DNA of 64,000 nt from Parafannyhessea umbonata (GTDB lineage: Bacteria; Actinomycetota; Coriobacteriia; Coriobacteriales; Atopobiaceae): assembly GCF_900105025.1 (NCBI RefSeq), contig NZ_LT629759.1, positions 2,289,094 to 2,353,093 of the forward strand. The letters run 5' to 3'. Numbering within the stretch: the stretch's first letter is position 1; each line of letters starts with the position of its first letter. The notes under the pieces are model-generated. The model was not told the DNA's origin, made no database searches, and saw only the letters and a program-made list of their open reading frames with translations. A program made the translations under genes and the position numbers. Of the stretch, positions 30,578 through 40,857 are shown piece by piece.

Positions 30578-32014
30578 TTAGCCCTGGTCACTTCCAAGGA
30601 TAACGATAACGTCCTGCGTGTTCACGTAGCTTCCGTCGTTTGCAATCGGCGCAACATCAAGCCCGAGCGTCTCTATGACGCCCTTTGCCTTCGCGAGCGC
30701 GTCGTCCCCGTTGTAGATGACCTTCGTCTCACGTGTGGTCTCGGCCGCGTTGCCGGCGACCGCATCGAAGCCGGCGTTCGCAAGGCTGCTCGCGCTCTGA
30801 CTGGCCAGGCCGGAGATGCCCGAGCCATTCAGCACGCGCACGCTGCCCTCGTAGGCAGGCTCTACGTCGCTCGCGTCCTCCTCCGAGCTCGAAGCGTCGT
30901 CTTCCGCGCTCGACTTCTTCGCGGACCCGCTTGCCGCAGAGATGCCGCTCGTGGGGTCCTCGTCAGAGCTGGAGTACGGGCTCTTGCCCTTCTCGACGCG
31001 CGCCATCATCTTCTCCCACGCGGAGTCGCGAAGGATCTCGTACCAGCCGCCGTCGACGTAGCTGCTTTCCGTGGGCGCCATGCCGGTCATGATGTCCTTG
31101 TTCGTGTCCATGCCGCGCATGTCGCTCGCCAGCGACACGATGTCCGTCGCGCTCATGTCGGTGTGGACCATGTCCGCCATGGCCGTCACGGTCTTCGTCA
31201 TGGTCGCCACGTCGCTCGAGAGCACCTTCTTCGCGACGGCCGCGATGACGGCGCGCTGGTTCGCGGCGCGATAGAAATCGCCTGCGCCGTAGCTGTCGTA
31301 CGCGTGGCGCGCGCGGCAGAGAAGGGCCGCCTTCTTGCCGTTGAGCTTCACCTTGCCTGCGGGCAGGTCAAGCTTGGTGTACTTCGGGTCCTTCACGGCG
31401 ACGCCAAGGTTCACGGTCACGCCGCCCACGGCGTCCACGACCTTCTCCATGCCGTCCATGTCGACCTCGGCGTAGTGCGAGATCTTGATGCCCGAAAGCT
31501 TCTGCACCGTCTTCACGGCGAGCGTCGGCCCGCCAAGGGCGTACGCGGCGTTGATCTTCTGCGTGCCGTACTCGCCCATGTCGACCCTGAGGTCGCGCGG
31601 GATGGAGACGAGCGTGGCCTTCTTCTTCTGCGGGTCGATGCGGACCAGCATGATGGAGTCGGAGCGGTATGCCCCCTCGCTCGAGCCGTACTCGCTGCCC
31701 TTCGCGCGGGCCTCGTCCCTGTCCACGCCAAGCAGCAGCATGTAGAACGGCTTGCCCGCCTCCCTCTTGGAGAGCGTGCCCAGAAGCGAGCTGTCGATGT
31801 TCTTGCGCAGGCGGGAGTTGATGTTGCCCAGGTAGGCCGCGCCAAGGCCGGCAGCTGCCACGACGAGCGCAAGCATGCACGCGAGTGCCACCTTCACGAT
31901 GCGGCGCGTTCGACGGTGGCTGCGAGCCTGTGCGTAGTGGGCACGCGAGCAGCCGCGGGAGAGCCCGCGCGCGTCGCGAATGAGGTCCTCGTCACCCATG
32001 TTCTTGCGCGCCAC
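30578..32014 (-). CDS. LytR-CpsA-Psr (LCP) family wall polymer transferase, copy 2
   Basis: A 478-residue paralogue of the next gene downstream, with a shorter basic cytoplasmic tail, one transmembrane helix (VALACMLALVVAAAGLGAAY), the LCP domain (FYMLLLGVDRDEA, YRSDSIMLVRID, SIPRDLRVDM, LLCRARHAYDSYGAGDF) and a C-terminal LytR_C domain (VRVLNGSGISGLAS). I chose GTG 32014 because AAGGAC lies seven bases before it; a longer reading to 32101 adds an unlikely N terminus. The 49-base gap to copy 1 suggests a tandem duplication transcribed together, divergent from guaA. Confidence 0.93.
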   Translation of the reverse strand: MARKNMGDEDLIRDARGLSRGCSRAHYAQARSHRRTRRIVKVALACMLALVVAAAGLGAAYLGNINSRLRKNIDSSLLGTLSKREAGKPFYMLLLGVDRDEARAKGSEYGSSEGAYRSDSIMLVRIDPQKKKATLVSIPRDLRVDMGEYGTQKINAAYALGGPTLAVKTVQKLSGIKISHYAEVDMDGMEKVVDAVGGVTVNLGVAVKDPKYTKLDLPAGKVKLNGKKAALLCRARHAYDSYGAGDFYRAANQRAVIAAVAKKVLSSDVATMTKTVTAMADMVHTDMSATDIVSLASDMRGMDTNKDIMTGMAPTESSYVDGGWYEILRDSAWEKMMARVEKGKSPYSSSDEDPTSGISAASGSAKKSSAEDDASSSEEDASDVEPAYEGSVRVLNGSGISGLASQSASSLANAGFDAVAGNAAETTRETKVIYNGDDALAKAKGVIETLGLDVAPIANDGSYVNTQDVIVILGSDQG

Positions 32015-32260
32015 GTCGTGTCCTTCCGTCAGAGCTGCGCCAGGGGATGCGTACAACCAACTAATATTACCTGCGAGAACATGCCACCTTATGAAGTACA
32101 CAAAGCTCTACCGGCATCGCCGTCCCGCCTGCGAGCGCCGCGGCGGCGACGCCACGACCAGATGTCTGTTCTTCTCGCGCGCACGCGCTGTCGCGCGAGC
32201 ACGGCGCGCGCAGTAGTGGCATGATTGATTGGTTCAGCAAGACACTTCGCGGAGGAATCA

Positions 32261-33850
<1,590 letters not shown>

Positions 33851-33853
33851 GAG

Positions 33854-33880
33854 AAAATTGGGAATAGAATTCCCAATTTT
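33854..33880 (+). terminator. Terminator-like hairpin after guaA
   Basis: AAAATTGGGAAT (33854-33865) and ATTCCCAATTTT (33869-33880) are perfect arms around AGA; the A/T ends make it usable in both directions. Confidence 0.75.
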
Positions 33881-33915
33881 AGTAGGAACAGCGTAATTAG
33901 GTACGCGAATGGGAA

Positions 33916-33937
33916 GGGGAGTCCCGCGGGACTCCCC
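33916..33937. terminator. Second palindrome between guaA and the surface-protein gene
   Basis: GGGGAGTCCC and GGGACTCCCC flank a GC dinucleotide, followed by TCTGTTT on the plus strand. It probably ends the convergent minus-strand gene or reinforces guaA termination. Confidence 0.6.
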
Positions 33938-33979
33938 TCTGTTTAGATCGAGAATTAGAACGGTAACGTCACGTATGCT

Positions 33980-35197
33980 TTATACGTGCTTGCATTTGCG
34001 ATACGCGGTTAACGCGATGCCGACTGCGATCAGGGCTGCTGCACTGAAGCAGAGGGATGCCAGGAGTGCCATCTGGTTGTCACCGGTCCGGGGGATTGTT
34101 GAGTTGGTGGGAGCGGAGTCGGCATTCTTCTTCCACTGGGCGTACAGGGTGGTGTCCTGGTCTGCGTTCTTCTTGGCGTCGAAGGCCTGCTTGCCTTCCT
34201 TGTCGTAGGTCCAGCCCTTGAAGGTGTAGCCTTCGGCGGCAGGATCATCGATAAGGGTGATGGGCTTGCCCTTCTCGGTCTGCTTGGTCACACTGTCGCC
34301 GTGGCCGTTCATGTCGAAGGTGACATCGACCATTTCGATGATGGGAGTGGAGGGAGCTTCCCAGACAGCCGTGAAGGTGATGTTTTCTTTAGCGGTGTAT
34401 TCGCCGATAAAGGGATCGGTGCCTTCGGAGCCCTTCATGATCCAGCCAACGAATGTGTAGTCGCCGTCAGTGCCTAGATTGGGGAGTTCGACGATCTCGC
34501 CCTTGTTCACGGTTTTGGCCTCAGGTGCGGTCCCGAATTCGGATTCGAAGGAAACGGTGACCTTTTCCTTTTCGGTCCATTTGGCGTAGACGGTCATGTT
34601 CGTAGCGGCGGTGCCGTTGAACGAGGTGGTGAGGCTCTCATCGGTGAACCAGCCGCCGAAGTCATAATTCGGGTCTGTGGGCTGGGGCAGGGTGACGGAC
34701 GTCCCCTTCTTGACCGTAATGGGGTTGATGATCTGGGTTCCGTGGCTGTTCATATTGAAGGTCACGGTGACGGTTTCGTAAAGCTCTGCTTTAGTGAATC
34801 GGGTAGTGGGTTTCGAGCCTTCAATGGAAGATGCTGCTTGATTGGTGGGAAGAATATCTTCACCAAAATAGGCGGTTAATACTGATCCATCTTCCGTTGT
34901 CAACTCAAGGACAGATGGGTGAATTGTATCTCCGTCGTTATTCGTGAAATGAGCCTCCAGGTGATCGTTCGAGCTATCTATTTTTATTTCAAGCGAAAGG
35001 TTCTTTTCATTTGCTTTAACGACGCCATATCCCGGCGCTTTGACTTCATTCCAAGTGGCAATGGGTCCCTCGCCTTCAGCCCAGGCGTAATTCTGGGTGC
35101 CGGAGAAGGTGAAAGCGCAAACGCCGACGATGGCTGCGAGCGTGAGGACGAAAACCGTCCGGCGCCTGGCCAAGGTCTCTTTAACCTGTATCTTCAT
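33980..35197 (-). CDS. Sortase-anchored surface protein with InlB-type B-repeats
   Basis: A 405-residue secreted wall protein. The signal peptide follows a basic start (RRRTVFVLTLAAIVGVCAF) and probably ends near AWAEG. After a ~100-residue unknown region come three Listeria-Bacteroides (InlB B) repeats of ~75 residues, each ending in a GW..A.W pattern (FGGWFTDE...YAKWTEK; FVGWIMKG...TAVWEAP; FKGWTYDK...YAQWKKN). The C terminus has a sorting signal: IPRTGDNQ (a variant of LPxTG), a hydrophobic helix and basic tail YRKCKHV. ATG 35197 follows GGAGGATACG. GC content is lower than in the housekeeping genes, suggesting transfer. No function beyond adhesion-type surface display can be claimed. Confidence 0.85.
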   Translation of the reverse strand: MKIQVKETLARRRTVFVLTLAAIVGVCAFTFSGTQNYAWAEGEGPIATWNEVKAPGYGVVKANEKNLSLEIKIDSSNDHLEAHFTNNDGDTIHPSVLELTTEDGSVLTAYFGEDILPTNQAASSIEGSKPTTRFTKAELYETVTVTFNMNSHGTQIINPITVKKGTSVTLPQPTDPNYDFGGWFTDESLTTSFNGTAATNMTVYAKWTEKEKVTVSFESEFGTAPEAKTVNKGEIVELPNLGTDGDYTFVGWIMKGSEGTDPFIGEYTAKENITFTAVWEAPSTPIIEMVDVTFDMNGHGDSVTKQTEKGKPITLIDDPAAEGYTFKGWTYDKEGKQAFDAKKNADQDTTLYAQWKKNADSAPTNSTIPRTGDNQMALLASLCFSAAALIAVGIALTAYRKCKHV

Positions 35198-35242
35198 CGT
35201 ATCCTCCAATTCAAGCGTGCGTTCCCTATTGCAACATTGCAT

Positions 35243-35534
35243 TTCATGTTAACAGAGAATTATTTTCGAGCATGTCCCTTGCTCGGCTCGGGCTTGCTCT
35301 GGACGGGGATGCTTCGCGGTCTTGATGGGGTGGGTGCCTAATTCGAAGGAGGCATAATCTGGTTTGGTGGTGCAGAAAAGTAACAAATATGATTTATTAG
35401 AGAGGTAATTACATTCAAACGACGCATAGCCAACAAAGATTCGGTTATTCTTTACCAAATCGAAAAAACGCAGCAACACACTGTACGTCGTGTTGCGTTT
35501 TACGTTGGTTCAATTCGATGCGATTGGAGCAGAC
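35243..35534. other. AT-rich intergenic region between divergent surface genes
   Basis: About 290 bases separate two divergent surface-protein genes. It is AT-rich and must hold both promoters, but I see no pair of -35/-10 boxes strong enough to report and no clear operator. Confidence 0.5.
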
Positions 35535-36950
35535 ATGAGCTTCATGGATTCCAAATTCTCCAAATGGGGAGAGGTCGCAACTGCAGTTCTCTCCCAATCG
35601 CTTGCGAAAAGATTTGCGAGGGTGATGCTGGCGGCAGTGCTGGCAGCATCTTTTCTACCCGTTGCAGCTTTCGCTGATGAGGGCGGGGCGGAATCCCAGG
35701 ACACCCCCCTTCTGCTCAGCACGGAAAACGGGTCTAATGACGAGCAGGAGAATGGGGGTAAAGGGCGTTCGTCCTCTGCAATCAGTGGCCCAAATCAGAT
35801 TAAGTACTACATGACTGCGCAATATACCAATGGAACATCAAGGTCTAACTATATTTGGAAGTGGTCCACTGTGGACGGTGGAGCTATCAAAATCTCGTAT
35901 CTTGATAATCTTTATCCAGATCGCAGTACCGTTTCTGTAACGGGAACTGAACTCGGACACGTGACTTTGGAGGTTTCTGGAGGTACTGAGCCCTCAGAAA
36001 CAATCGATATCGAGATTACAAAGCGTACCGTAAATTTGTCTTCCGGGAGCGCCTTTAAGACCTATGACGGCAGGCCTCTTACCGGAGGAATTAGTGTCGA
36101 TGGGGACGGTTGGGCTCCTATTGACGAAGACAGAGTTCAATACAATCAGGCCTCTCGGACAGATGCTGGCGAATCGGAAAATACGTTTGAAGTAGTGTTG
36201 CCTTCAGGTAGTGAGGAATACTTCAAGAAACACTATGATCTTATTATCACGAGGTATGGTGTCTTGAGGGTCGAAAAGCGTCCGGTCACCCTGACCTCCG
36301 CGAGTGGTTCCAAGGAGTACGACGGCGAGCCGCTGACCAATCACGAGGTCACCGTTGGGGAGGCTGCCTGGGGCACTGGTTGGGTCGATGGCCAAGGTGC
36401 CACCTATTCTTTCACCGGCTCGCAGAAGATCGTCGGCTCCTCTGAGAATACATTCGTATGCATCCCCAACGAGGGAACCAATCTGGATAACTATCAGATC
36501 AACAAGACGTACGGAACCCTGACCGTTACCGACCGTAGCGAGAAGTACCAGATCACCCTCACTCCCAATTCCAAGTCAGAGGCCTACGACGGCACCGAGA
36601 AGTCCGTATCCGGTTTCGAGACCCTGGAGTTCCAGATCAATGGTCAGACCTTCTACGTTTCCGGCGTTGAGGCTTCTGCAACGGGCACCGATGCAGGCGA
36701 GTACCCTGTAACGAAAAGCGGTCAGGCGGTCGTGACCGATGCCGAGGGCAACGATGTGACCGACCAGTTCATCGTGAACATCGACGATGCCAAGCTGACC
36801 ATCGTCGGGGTCGACTCCGATAAGTCTGCATCCAATCTCCCTCACACCGGCGATAGCGCCGCCCTGTACCTGATGGGCATCTGCGGTGTTGTACTTACGG
36901 CTGGTGCTGGGGCGCTCTTCACGTTCAGAAAGCGCAACAACTATAAATAA
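35535..36950 (+). CDS. LPxTG-anchored surface protein with MBG/Ig-like repeats
   Basis: A 471-residue wall protein. Its signal peptide lies at about residues 26-47 (RVMLAAVLAASFLPVAAFA) after an extended N terminus. Repeated Ig/MBG-type modules contain the recurring motif K-x-YDG-x-PLT (FKTYDGRPLTGG; SKEYDGEPLTNH; SEAYDGTEKS). The C terminus has LPHTGDSA, a hydrophobic helix and RKRNNYK, a standard sortase signal. ATG 35535 sits five bases after GGAG; a TTG start at 35490 is possible. Base composition is less GC-rich than core genes. Such proteins usually act in adhesion; the ligand is unknown. Confidence 0.85.
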   Translation: MSFMDSKFSKWGEVATAVLSQSLAKRFARVMLAAVLAASFLPVAAFADEGGAESQDTPLLLSTENGSNDEQENGGKGRSSSAISGPNQIKYYMTAQYTNGTSRSNYIWKWSTVDGGAIKISYLDNLYPDRSTVSVTGTELGHVTLEVSGGTEPSETIDIEITKRTVNLSSGSAFKTYDGRPLTGGISVDGDGWAPIDEDRVQYNQASRTDAGESENTFEVVLPSGSEEYFKKHYDLIITRYGVLRVEKRPVTLTSASGSKEYDGEPLTNHEVTVGEAAWGTGWVDGQGATYSFTGSQKIVGSSENTFVCIPNEGTNLDNYQINKTYGTLTVTDRSEKYQITLTPNSKSEAYDGTEKSVSGFETLEFQINGQTFYVSGVEASATGTDAGEYPVTKSGQAVVTDAEGNDVTDQFIVNIDDAKLTIVGVDSDKSASNLPHTGDSAALYLMGICGVVLTAGAGALFTFRKRNNYK

Positions 36951-37006
36951 GCACGGATACCATTGGTGCAGCTTCATTGAAATGAAGCGCTAAGATAATC
37001 AGCAAA

Positions 37007-37032
37007 GGGGCCTTCCCGTCTGGGAAGGCCCC
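37007..37032 (+). terminator. Terminator after the LPxTG gene
   Basis: GGGGCCTTCCC (37007-37017) and GGGAAGGCCCC (37022-37032) form a perfect 11-bp stem with a GTCT loop. A smaller hairpin (GCTTCATT/AATGAAGC, 36971-36988) lies just upstream. Confidence 0.75.
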
Positions 37033-37075
37033 AACTTTGTGCGCCGAGCATGGCATGTAATGGTCTCTCCAGTCG

Positions 37076-37389
37076 ATGATGGTGGCCTTTGACATCCTGA
37101 ACATGAAGAAGGCGGATCTGGCGCTGACGAAATCAAAATGGAAGGATGAATGGGAGGCCAGCGTCTGCGAATCCCCGGATGTGGCCAGAGACGAATTCTT
37201 CATCCGCAGCGGCAGGCAAGCGTTTGATTTAATGGAAGAGATCTCCAACGACGTCGAAGACAGCTCTTGGATTGACCTGCTGGTTCTCGAGTTGTCCAGA
37301 TTCACGCCCTACTACCAACTCGGTCTCGAAGAGAACAAGTCTAATAAGAAGCTCAAGGTCAAGACCGACTACCTTGGCGACGTTTTCTG
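37076..37389 (+). pseudogene. Disrupted membrane-protein gene, piece 1 of 3 (N-terminal)
   Basis: The first 104 codons of one gene cut by insertion sequences. The frame runs to 37389 (...YLGDVFC) and stops being coding exactly where the IS21-type element begins at 37390. Joining 37389 to 42303 and 42460 to 44035 gives a single open frame of 966 bases with its stop at 44528. This piece is a soluble, charged region (DFFIRSGRQAF-like helices, LVLELSRFTPYYQLGLEE). ATG 37076 has no good ribosome-binding site and lies 44 bases after a terminator, so the true 5' end may be lost. I do not recognise the family with confidence. Confidence 0.8.
37386..37389. repeat. Target-site duplication, left copy (outer IS21-type element)
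   Basis: TCTG lies directly before the element terminus TGTTAGCG; the right copy is 42299-42302. Confidence 0.8.
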
Positions 37390-37498
37390 TGTTAGCGTCG
37401 GGCTAATTTGACCCCATCCAGTCAGGCGATAATCGCCAATCCCAGTCAGCCGACTTTGGCCAATGCGCCGGCAACCGGTTTCCTAACTTATGCTCTCG

Positions 37499-37663
37499 CT
37501 ACACTCCCCTGGGCTGCATGCCCCTCACCTTGGTGGCCTGCGGGACGGCCTCGACGGAGTAGGTGTCCAGCTCGCGCCCGCGGTAGCTCGGGCCGCGCAT
37601 CATGAAGACGGAGGCCTTGTCGAACACCCTGTCGAGCGCGCACAGCAGCGCGTCGTCGCCCGT
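37499..37663 (-). pseudogene. istB: istB of the outer IS21 element, C-terminal fragment
   Basis: Reading from 37663 to a stop at 37501-37499 gives TGDDALLCALDRVFDKASVF, then MMRGPSYRGRELDTYSVEAV and ends QPRGV. This is precisely what is missing from the istB at 40177-40857, which stops matching at DEFFTG. Joining them across the ACGGG duplication gives an 825-base, 274-residue IstB. This proves the inner element landed inside istB. Confidence 0.88.
37659..37663. repeat. Target-site duplication, left copy (inner IS21-type element)
   Basis: CCCGT immediately precedes the inner terminus TGTTGATTTTCAATAG; the right copy is at 40193-40197. Confidence 0.8.
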
Positions 37664-37848
37664 TGTTGATTTTCAATAGGAACTGCGCGGATGTCGCACG
37701 GGGACCTGACCACCGTACGCATCGGGAATTGAGCAGTATTCGCATGGGGGCCGTGCCCGGGCCGCGCAAGGGGCACGGCCCCCGCTATGTTTCCTCCGGG
37801 CGGGATTGATGATGAGTCGGACGAGGCCCGCCCGGAGAGGAAGGAAGG

Positions 37849-39312
37849 ATGACCGTGCCCCTTGACACAAGACAGGCTATCAGGGAACTGGACGCCGGTG
37901 GTGCGTCCAGGTCGCAGATAGCGCGCGAGCTCCATGTGAGCCGCAACACCGTCCGCAAGTACGCGGACATGGAGGACATGTCGCCGGCCGCGCCCGTGAG
38001 CGCGAGGCCGCACCCCGCGATCGACGCCGACGCCGCGTGGGTGGACTCCGTCCTGGAGGCCGACCTCGGCGCGCCCAGGAAGCAGCGCCACACGGCGAAG
38101 AGGATCTACGACAGGCTGGTGGAGGAGCGCGGCTACGCGGGCTCCTACTCGACCGTGTGCCGATACGTGGGCGAGTGGAGGCGCGGGCACTCGCGCTCCC
38201 CGCGCGAGGGCTACCTCGAGCTCGCCTGGGAGCCCGGCACCGCGCAGGTCGACTACGGGTCGTTCCGCGCGGTCGTCGCGGGCGTCCCGCGCACCCTCAG
38301 GCTCCTCGTCGTGACGCTGCCCCACTCGAACGCCCGCTTCTGCGTGGCAATGGAGCTCGAGAGGTCCGAGTGCCTCTGCTGGGGCCTGCGCCTCGTCTTC
38401 GAGTGGGCCGGGCGGGCCCCGCGCGTCCTCGTGCTCGACAACGCCACGGAGGCCGGGCGCATGCTCCGCGGCATCGTCACCGAGTCCGAGCTGTTCTCGC
38501 ACTTCAGGGCCCACTACCGCTGCGAGGTCCGCTTCTGCAACCCGCACTCCGGCAACGAGAAGGGCTCCGTCGAGAACGCCGTGGGGTTCCTCCGCCGGAA
38601 CCTGCTCGTCCCCGTGCCCGAGGCCGCCTCGGTCGACGAGCTCAACGAGGGGCTCAGGGCCGGCTGCGAGCGGATCAACGCCGGCGCGAGGAACAGGGCC
38701 GGGGCGCCCACGCCGGAGGCGCTCCGCGAGGACCTCGCCGGGATGCTGGCCCTGCCGGGCGCGCCCTTCGACGCGGTCAGGTGGACGCACGCGCGCGCCG
38801 ACAAGCGCGGCTACGTGCGCGTGGACGGCAACCTCTACTGCGTCGGGCCCGCCTGGCACGACCGCGAGCTCGTGGTGGGCGTGCGCGCCAGGTCGGTCGA
38901 GGTCCTCGCCGACCGGGGCAGGCGCGTCGCCACGCTCGCGCGCAGCTTCGGTGAGGGCGAGACCGTGAGGAACCCGGCGTCGCTGATCCCGGCGCTGGTG
39001 GCGAGGCCGAGGGCCTTCGGGGAGTCGACCATCAGGCGCGACATGCCCGGGGCGCTCGTGGGAGAGCTCGACCGCTGCGACAAGGCCGGGAGGAGGAAGG
39101 CCCTCAGGGCGATAGGGAGGGCGTCCGAGCACTCCGGCTTCGGCGCCGCCTGCGAGGCGGCCGCGAGGATCTTCGCGGGCGGCAGGGTCCCGGACGACGC
39201 GTCCTGCGACGCGCTCGCGAGGCGCGTGGCCGCGGGCGGCCCCGAGCCGGGGCAGGCCGACCTCGCCGTCTACGACGGCTTCCTCGGGGAGGCGGCGCGG
39301 GATGCAGAGTAG
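37849..39312 (+). CDS. istA: IS21-family transposase IstA (inner element)
   Basis: A 487-residue DDE transposase. The N-terminal helix-turn-helix is RSQIARELHVSRNTVRKY (about residues 18-37). The rve-type catalytic core has Asp in AQVDYGSFR, Asp in VLVLDNATEAG, and Glu in GNEKGSVENAV. The C-terminal region is of the IstA type. ATG 37849 is preceded by GGAAGG. It overlaps the start of istB by 11 bases, as in other IS21 elements, where translation is coupled. Confidence 0.93.
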   Translation: MTVPLDTRQAIRELDAGGASRSQIARELHVSRNTVRKYADMEDMSPAAPVSARPHPAIDADAAWVDSVLEADLGAPRKQRHTAKRIYDRLVEERGYAGSYSTVCRYVGEWRRGHSRSPREGYLELAWEPGTAQVDYGSFRAVVAGVPRTLRLLVVTLPHSNARFCVAMELERSECLCWGLRLVFEWAGRAPRVLVLDNATEAGRMLRGIVTESELFSHFRAHYRCEVRFCNPHSGNEKGSVENAVGFLRRNLLVPVPEAASVDELNEGLRAGCERINAGARNRAGAPTPEALREDLAGMLALPGAPFDAVRWTHARADKRGYVRVDGNLYCVGPAWHDRELVVGVRARSVEVLADRGRRVATLARSFGEGETVRNPASLIPALVARPRAFGESTIRRDMPGALVGELDRCDKAGRRKALRAIGRASEHSGFGAACEAAARIFAGGRVPDDASCDALARRVAAGGPEPGQADLAVYDGFLGEAARDAE

Positions 39313-40060
39313 CGCGAGCGTGGCGGACGCGGTCGTGGAGGCCGGCAAGAGGTGCTCGCTCACGAAGTCCGTGCTCGCGGAGTGGGCCAGGAGGGGCACG
39401 CCCAGGCAGGTCGAGTACCTCCTCGGCTACCTCGAGGCCGAGGGCGCGAGCAGGGACGCCTCGAAGAGGGCGCAGCTCCTGAGGAGGTGCGCCCTGCCGC
39501 AGGCCAAGACCTTCGAGGGCTACGACTGGTCGTGCGTGTCCTGGCCGGACGGCTTCGGCAGGGACGACCTGCTCTCGCTGTCGTTCCTGGGCGGCCGCGA
39601 GGACCTCGTGCTCATGGGCGACGTCGGCACGGGCAAGACCCACATGGCCGAGGCGCTCTGCGTGCTGGCGTGCCAGTCGGCGCGGCCCGCGCGCTTCTTC
39701 ACCGCCTCCTCGCTCGTCGGCAGGCTGCGCCGGGCCCGCGACGAGGGCAGGCTCGACCGCGAGCTCGCCCAGGTCGGCCGTGCCGAGCTGCTGGTCGTCG
39801 ACGAGCTCGGGTTCCTCCCGCTCGACGTCGACGGGGCCAGGCTGCTCTTCCAGGTGGTCTCGCAGGCCTACGAGACGCAGTCCGTCGTCTTCACGACCAA
39901 CCTGGAGTTCTCGAGGTGGGGGTCCGTCTTCGGCGACGACCAGATGGCCGCGGCCGTGATCGACCGCGTCGTCCACCACGGCAGGCTCCTCCAGTTCAGG
40001 GGCGAGTCCTACCGCGTGAGGCACGCGCTGATGTCCCCGGACGGGGGCGGCGCGGAGTAG
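39302..40060 (+). CDS. istB: IS21-family transposition helper ATPase IstB (inner element)
   Basis: A 252-residue AAA+ ATPase related to DnaC that selects targets and activates IstA. Walker A is GDVGTGKTHMAEAL near residue 108, Walker B is LLVVDELGFLPLD, sensor region VVFTTNLEFSRW, and the C-terminal arginine finger region IDRVVHHGRLLQF. It is full length, unlike the istB of the outer element. The start overlaps the end of istA. Confidence 0.93.
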   Translation: MQSSASVADAVVEAGKRCSLTKSVLAEWARRGTPRQVEYLLGYLEAEGASRDASKRAQLLRRCALPQAKTFEGYDWSCVSWPDGFGRDDLLSLSFLGGREDLVLMGDVGTGKTHMAEALCVLACQSARPARFFTASSLVGRLRRARDEGRLDRELAQVGRAELLVVDELGFLPLDVDGARLLFQVVSQAYETQSVVFTTNLEFSRWGSVFGDDQMAAAVIDRVVHHGRLLQFRGESYRVRHALMSPDGGGAE

Positions 40061-40176
40061 GCGGTCCGGCGGCCGCGCCCGAAGCGGCGGAGGGCGGGCC
40101 CCGCGAGAATTGCGCAGGGCCCGCCCAAGTCAAGTGAGAAATCCGCTCAAATCCCGATGCGATATTCGCTCAAGAA

Positions 40177-40857
40177 CTATTGACATAACACACCCGTGAA
40201 GAACTCGTCCCAGGCGCTCGGCGCCACGTTGCTGGTCAGTATCATGGTGTTGGGCCCTTCCTTCTCATATCGGCGGTCGATCACATCGAAGAAGAGGTCC
40301 GTGCACGCCCTGTCGAAGGTGCACCTGCCCACCTCGTCCACGATCAGGCAGGTCGGCTTCACCAGCGTCGCGACGACGCGCGAGGCGCTCCCGCGCTCCG
40401 TCGCCCTCTGGAACCTGTCCCTGAGCTCGCTCGCCTTCACGTAGTAGGTCTTCAGGCCGCGCATGCAGCACTCCCGGCCGTACGCCTGGGCAAGGTGGGT
40501 CTTGCCTATGCCGCCCGGGCCTATGAACGCGACGTTGCGGTGCGCGTAGAGGTCGGCGAGCGCGGGAAGCTTCGCCAGCGCCGACGCGTCGCGCCCCTGT
40601 ATCCTCGAGAAGTCGAATCCGTCGAAGGTCTTGGGCTCCCTCCTCGGCAGCCGGCTCAGCCTGAGCAGCGTCTCTATCGACGCCTGCCTCCTCTTCTCCG
40701 CGAGGTAGTCGAACGTGACGGCGAGCGCGCCGACCTCCGCGTCGCCCATGTCGTGGTCGGACGCCAGCGTCGCGAGCTCGGAGGCCGCGAGGGCGATCCC
40801 GAGCCTGGCGGCCGCCTCGCTGGCGAGCTCGTAGGGGCTCTTCGCGGCGTTTCCCAT
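40177..40857 (-). pseudogene. istB: istB of the outer IS21 element, N-terminal part (truncated by insertion)
   Basis: Begins MGNAAKSPYELASEAAARLG at ATG 40857, overlapping the istA stop as TGATG. The AAA+ core is intact: Walker A GPGGIGKTHLAQ, Walker B CLIVDEVGR, then TMILTSNVAPSAWDEFFTG. After that, four residues (VLCQ) come from the inner element's end and the frame stops at 40177. The remaining 53 codons lie at 37499-37658. The protein lacks the C-terminal sensor/arginine region and is presumably inactive. Confidence 0.9.
40193..40197. repeat. Target-site duplication, right copy (inner IS21-type element)
   Basis: CCCGT directly follows the inner element end ...TAACACA. Confidence 0.8.

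Larger units (their letters stand above)
37664..40192 (+). mobile_element. Inner IS21-family insertion sequence
   Basis: A 2,529-bp element with istA and istB on the plus strand. Its ends read inward as TGTTGATTTTCAATAG and TGTGTTATGTCAATAG, sharing the terminal TGT and TCAATAG. Internal inverted repeats CGCATCGGGAATTGAGCAG (37718-37736) and CGCATCGGGATTTGAGCGG (complement of 40143-40161) are probable transposase-binding sites. A 5-bp duplication CCCGT flanks it. Both genes look intact, so it could still be active. It sits inside istB of another IS21-type element in the opposite orientation. Confidence 0.9.
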
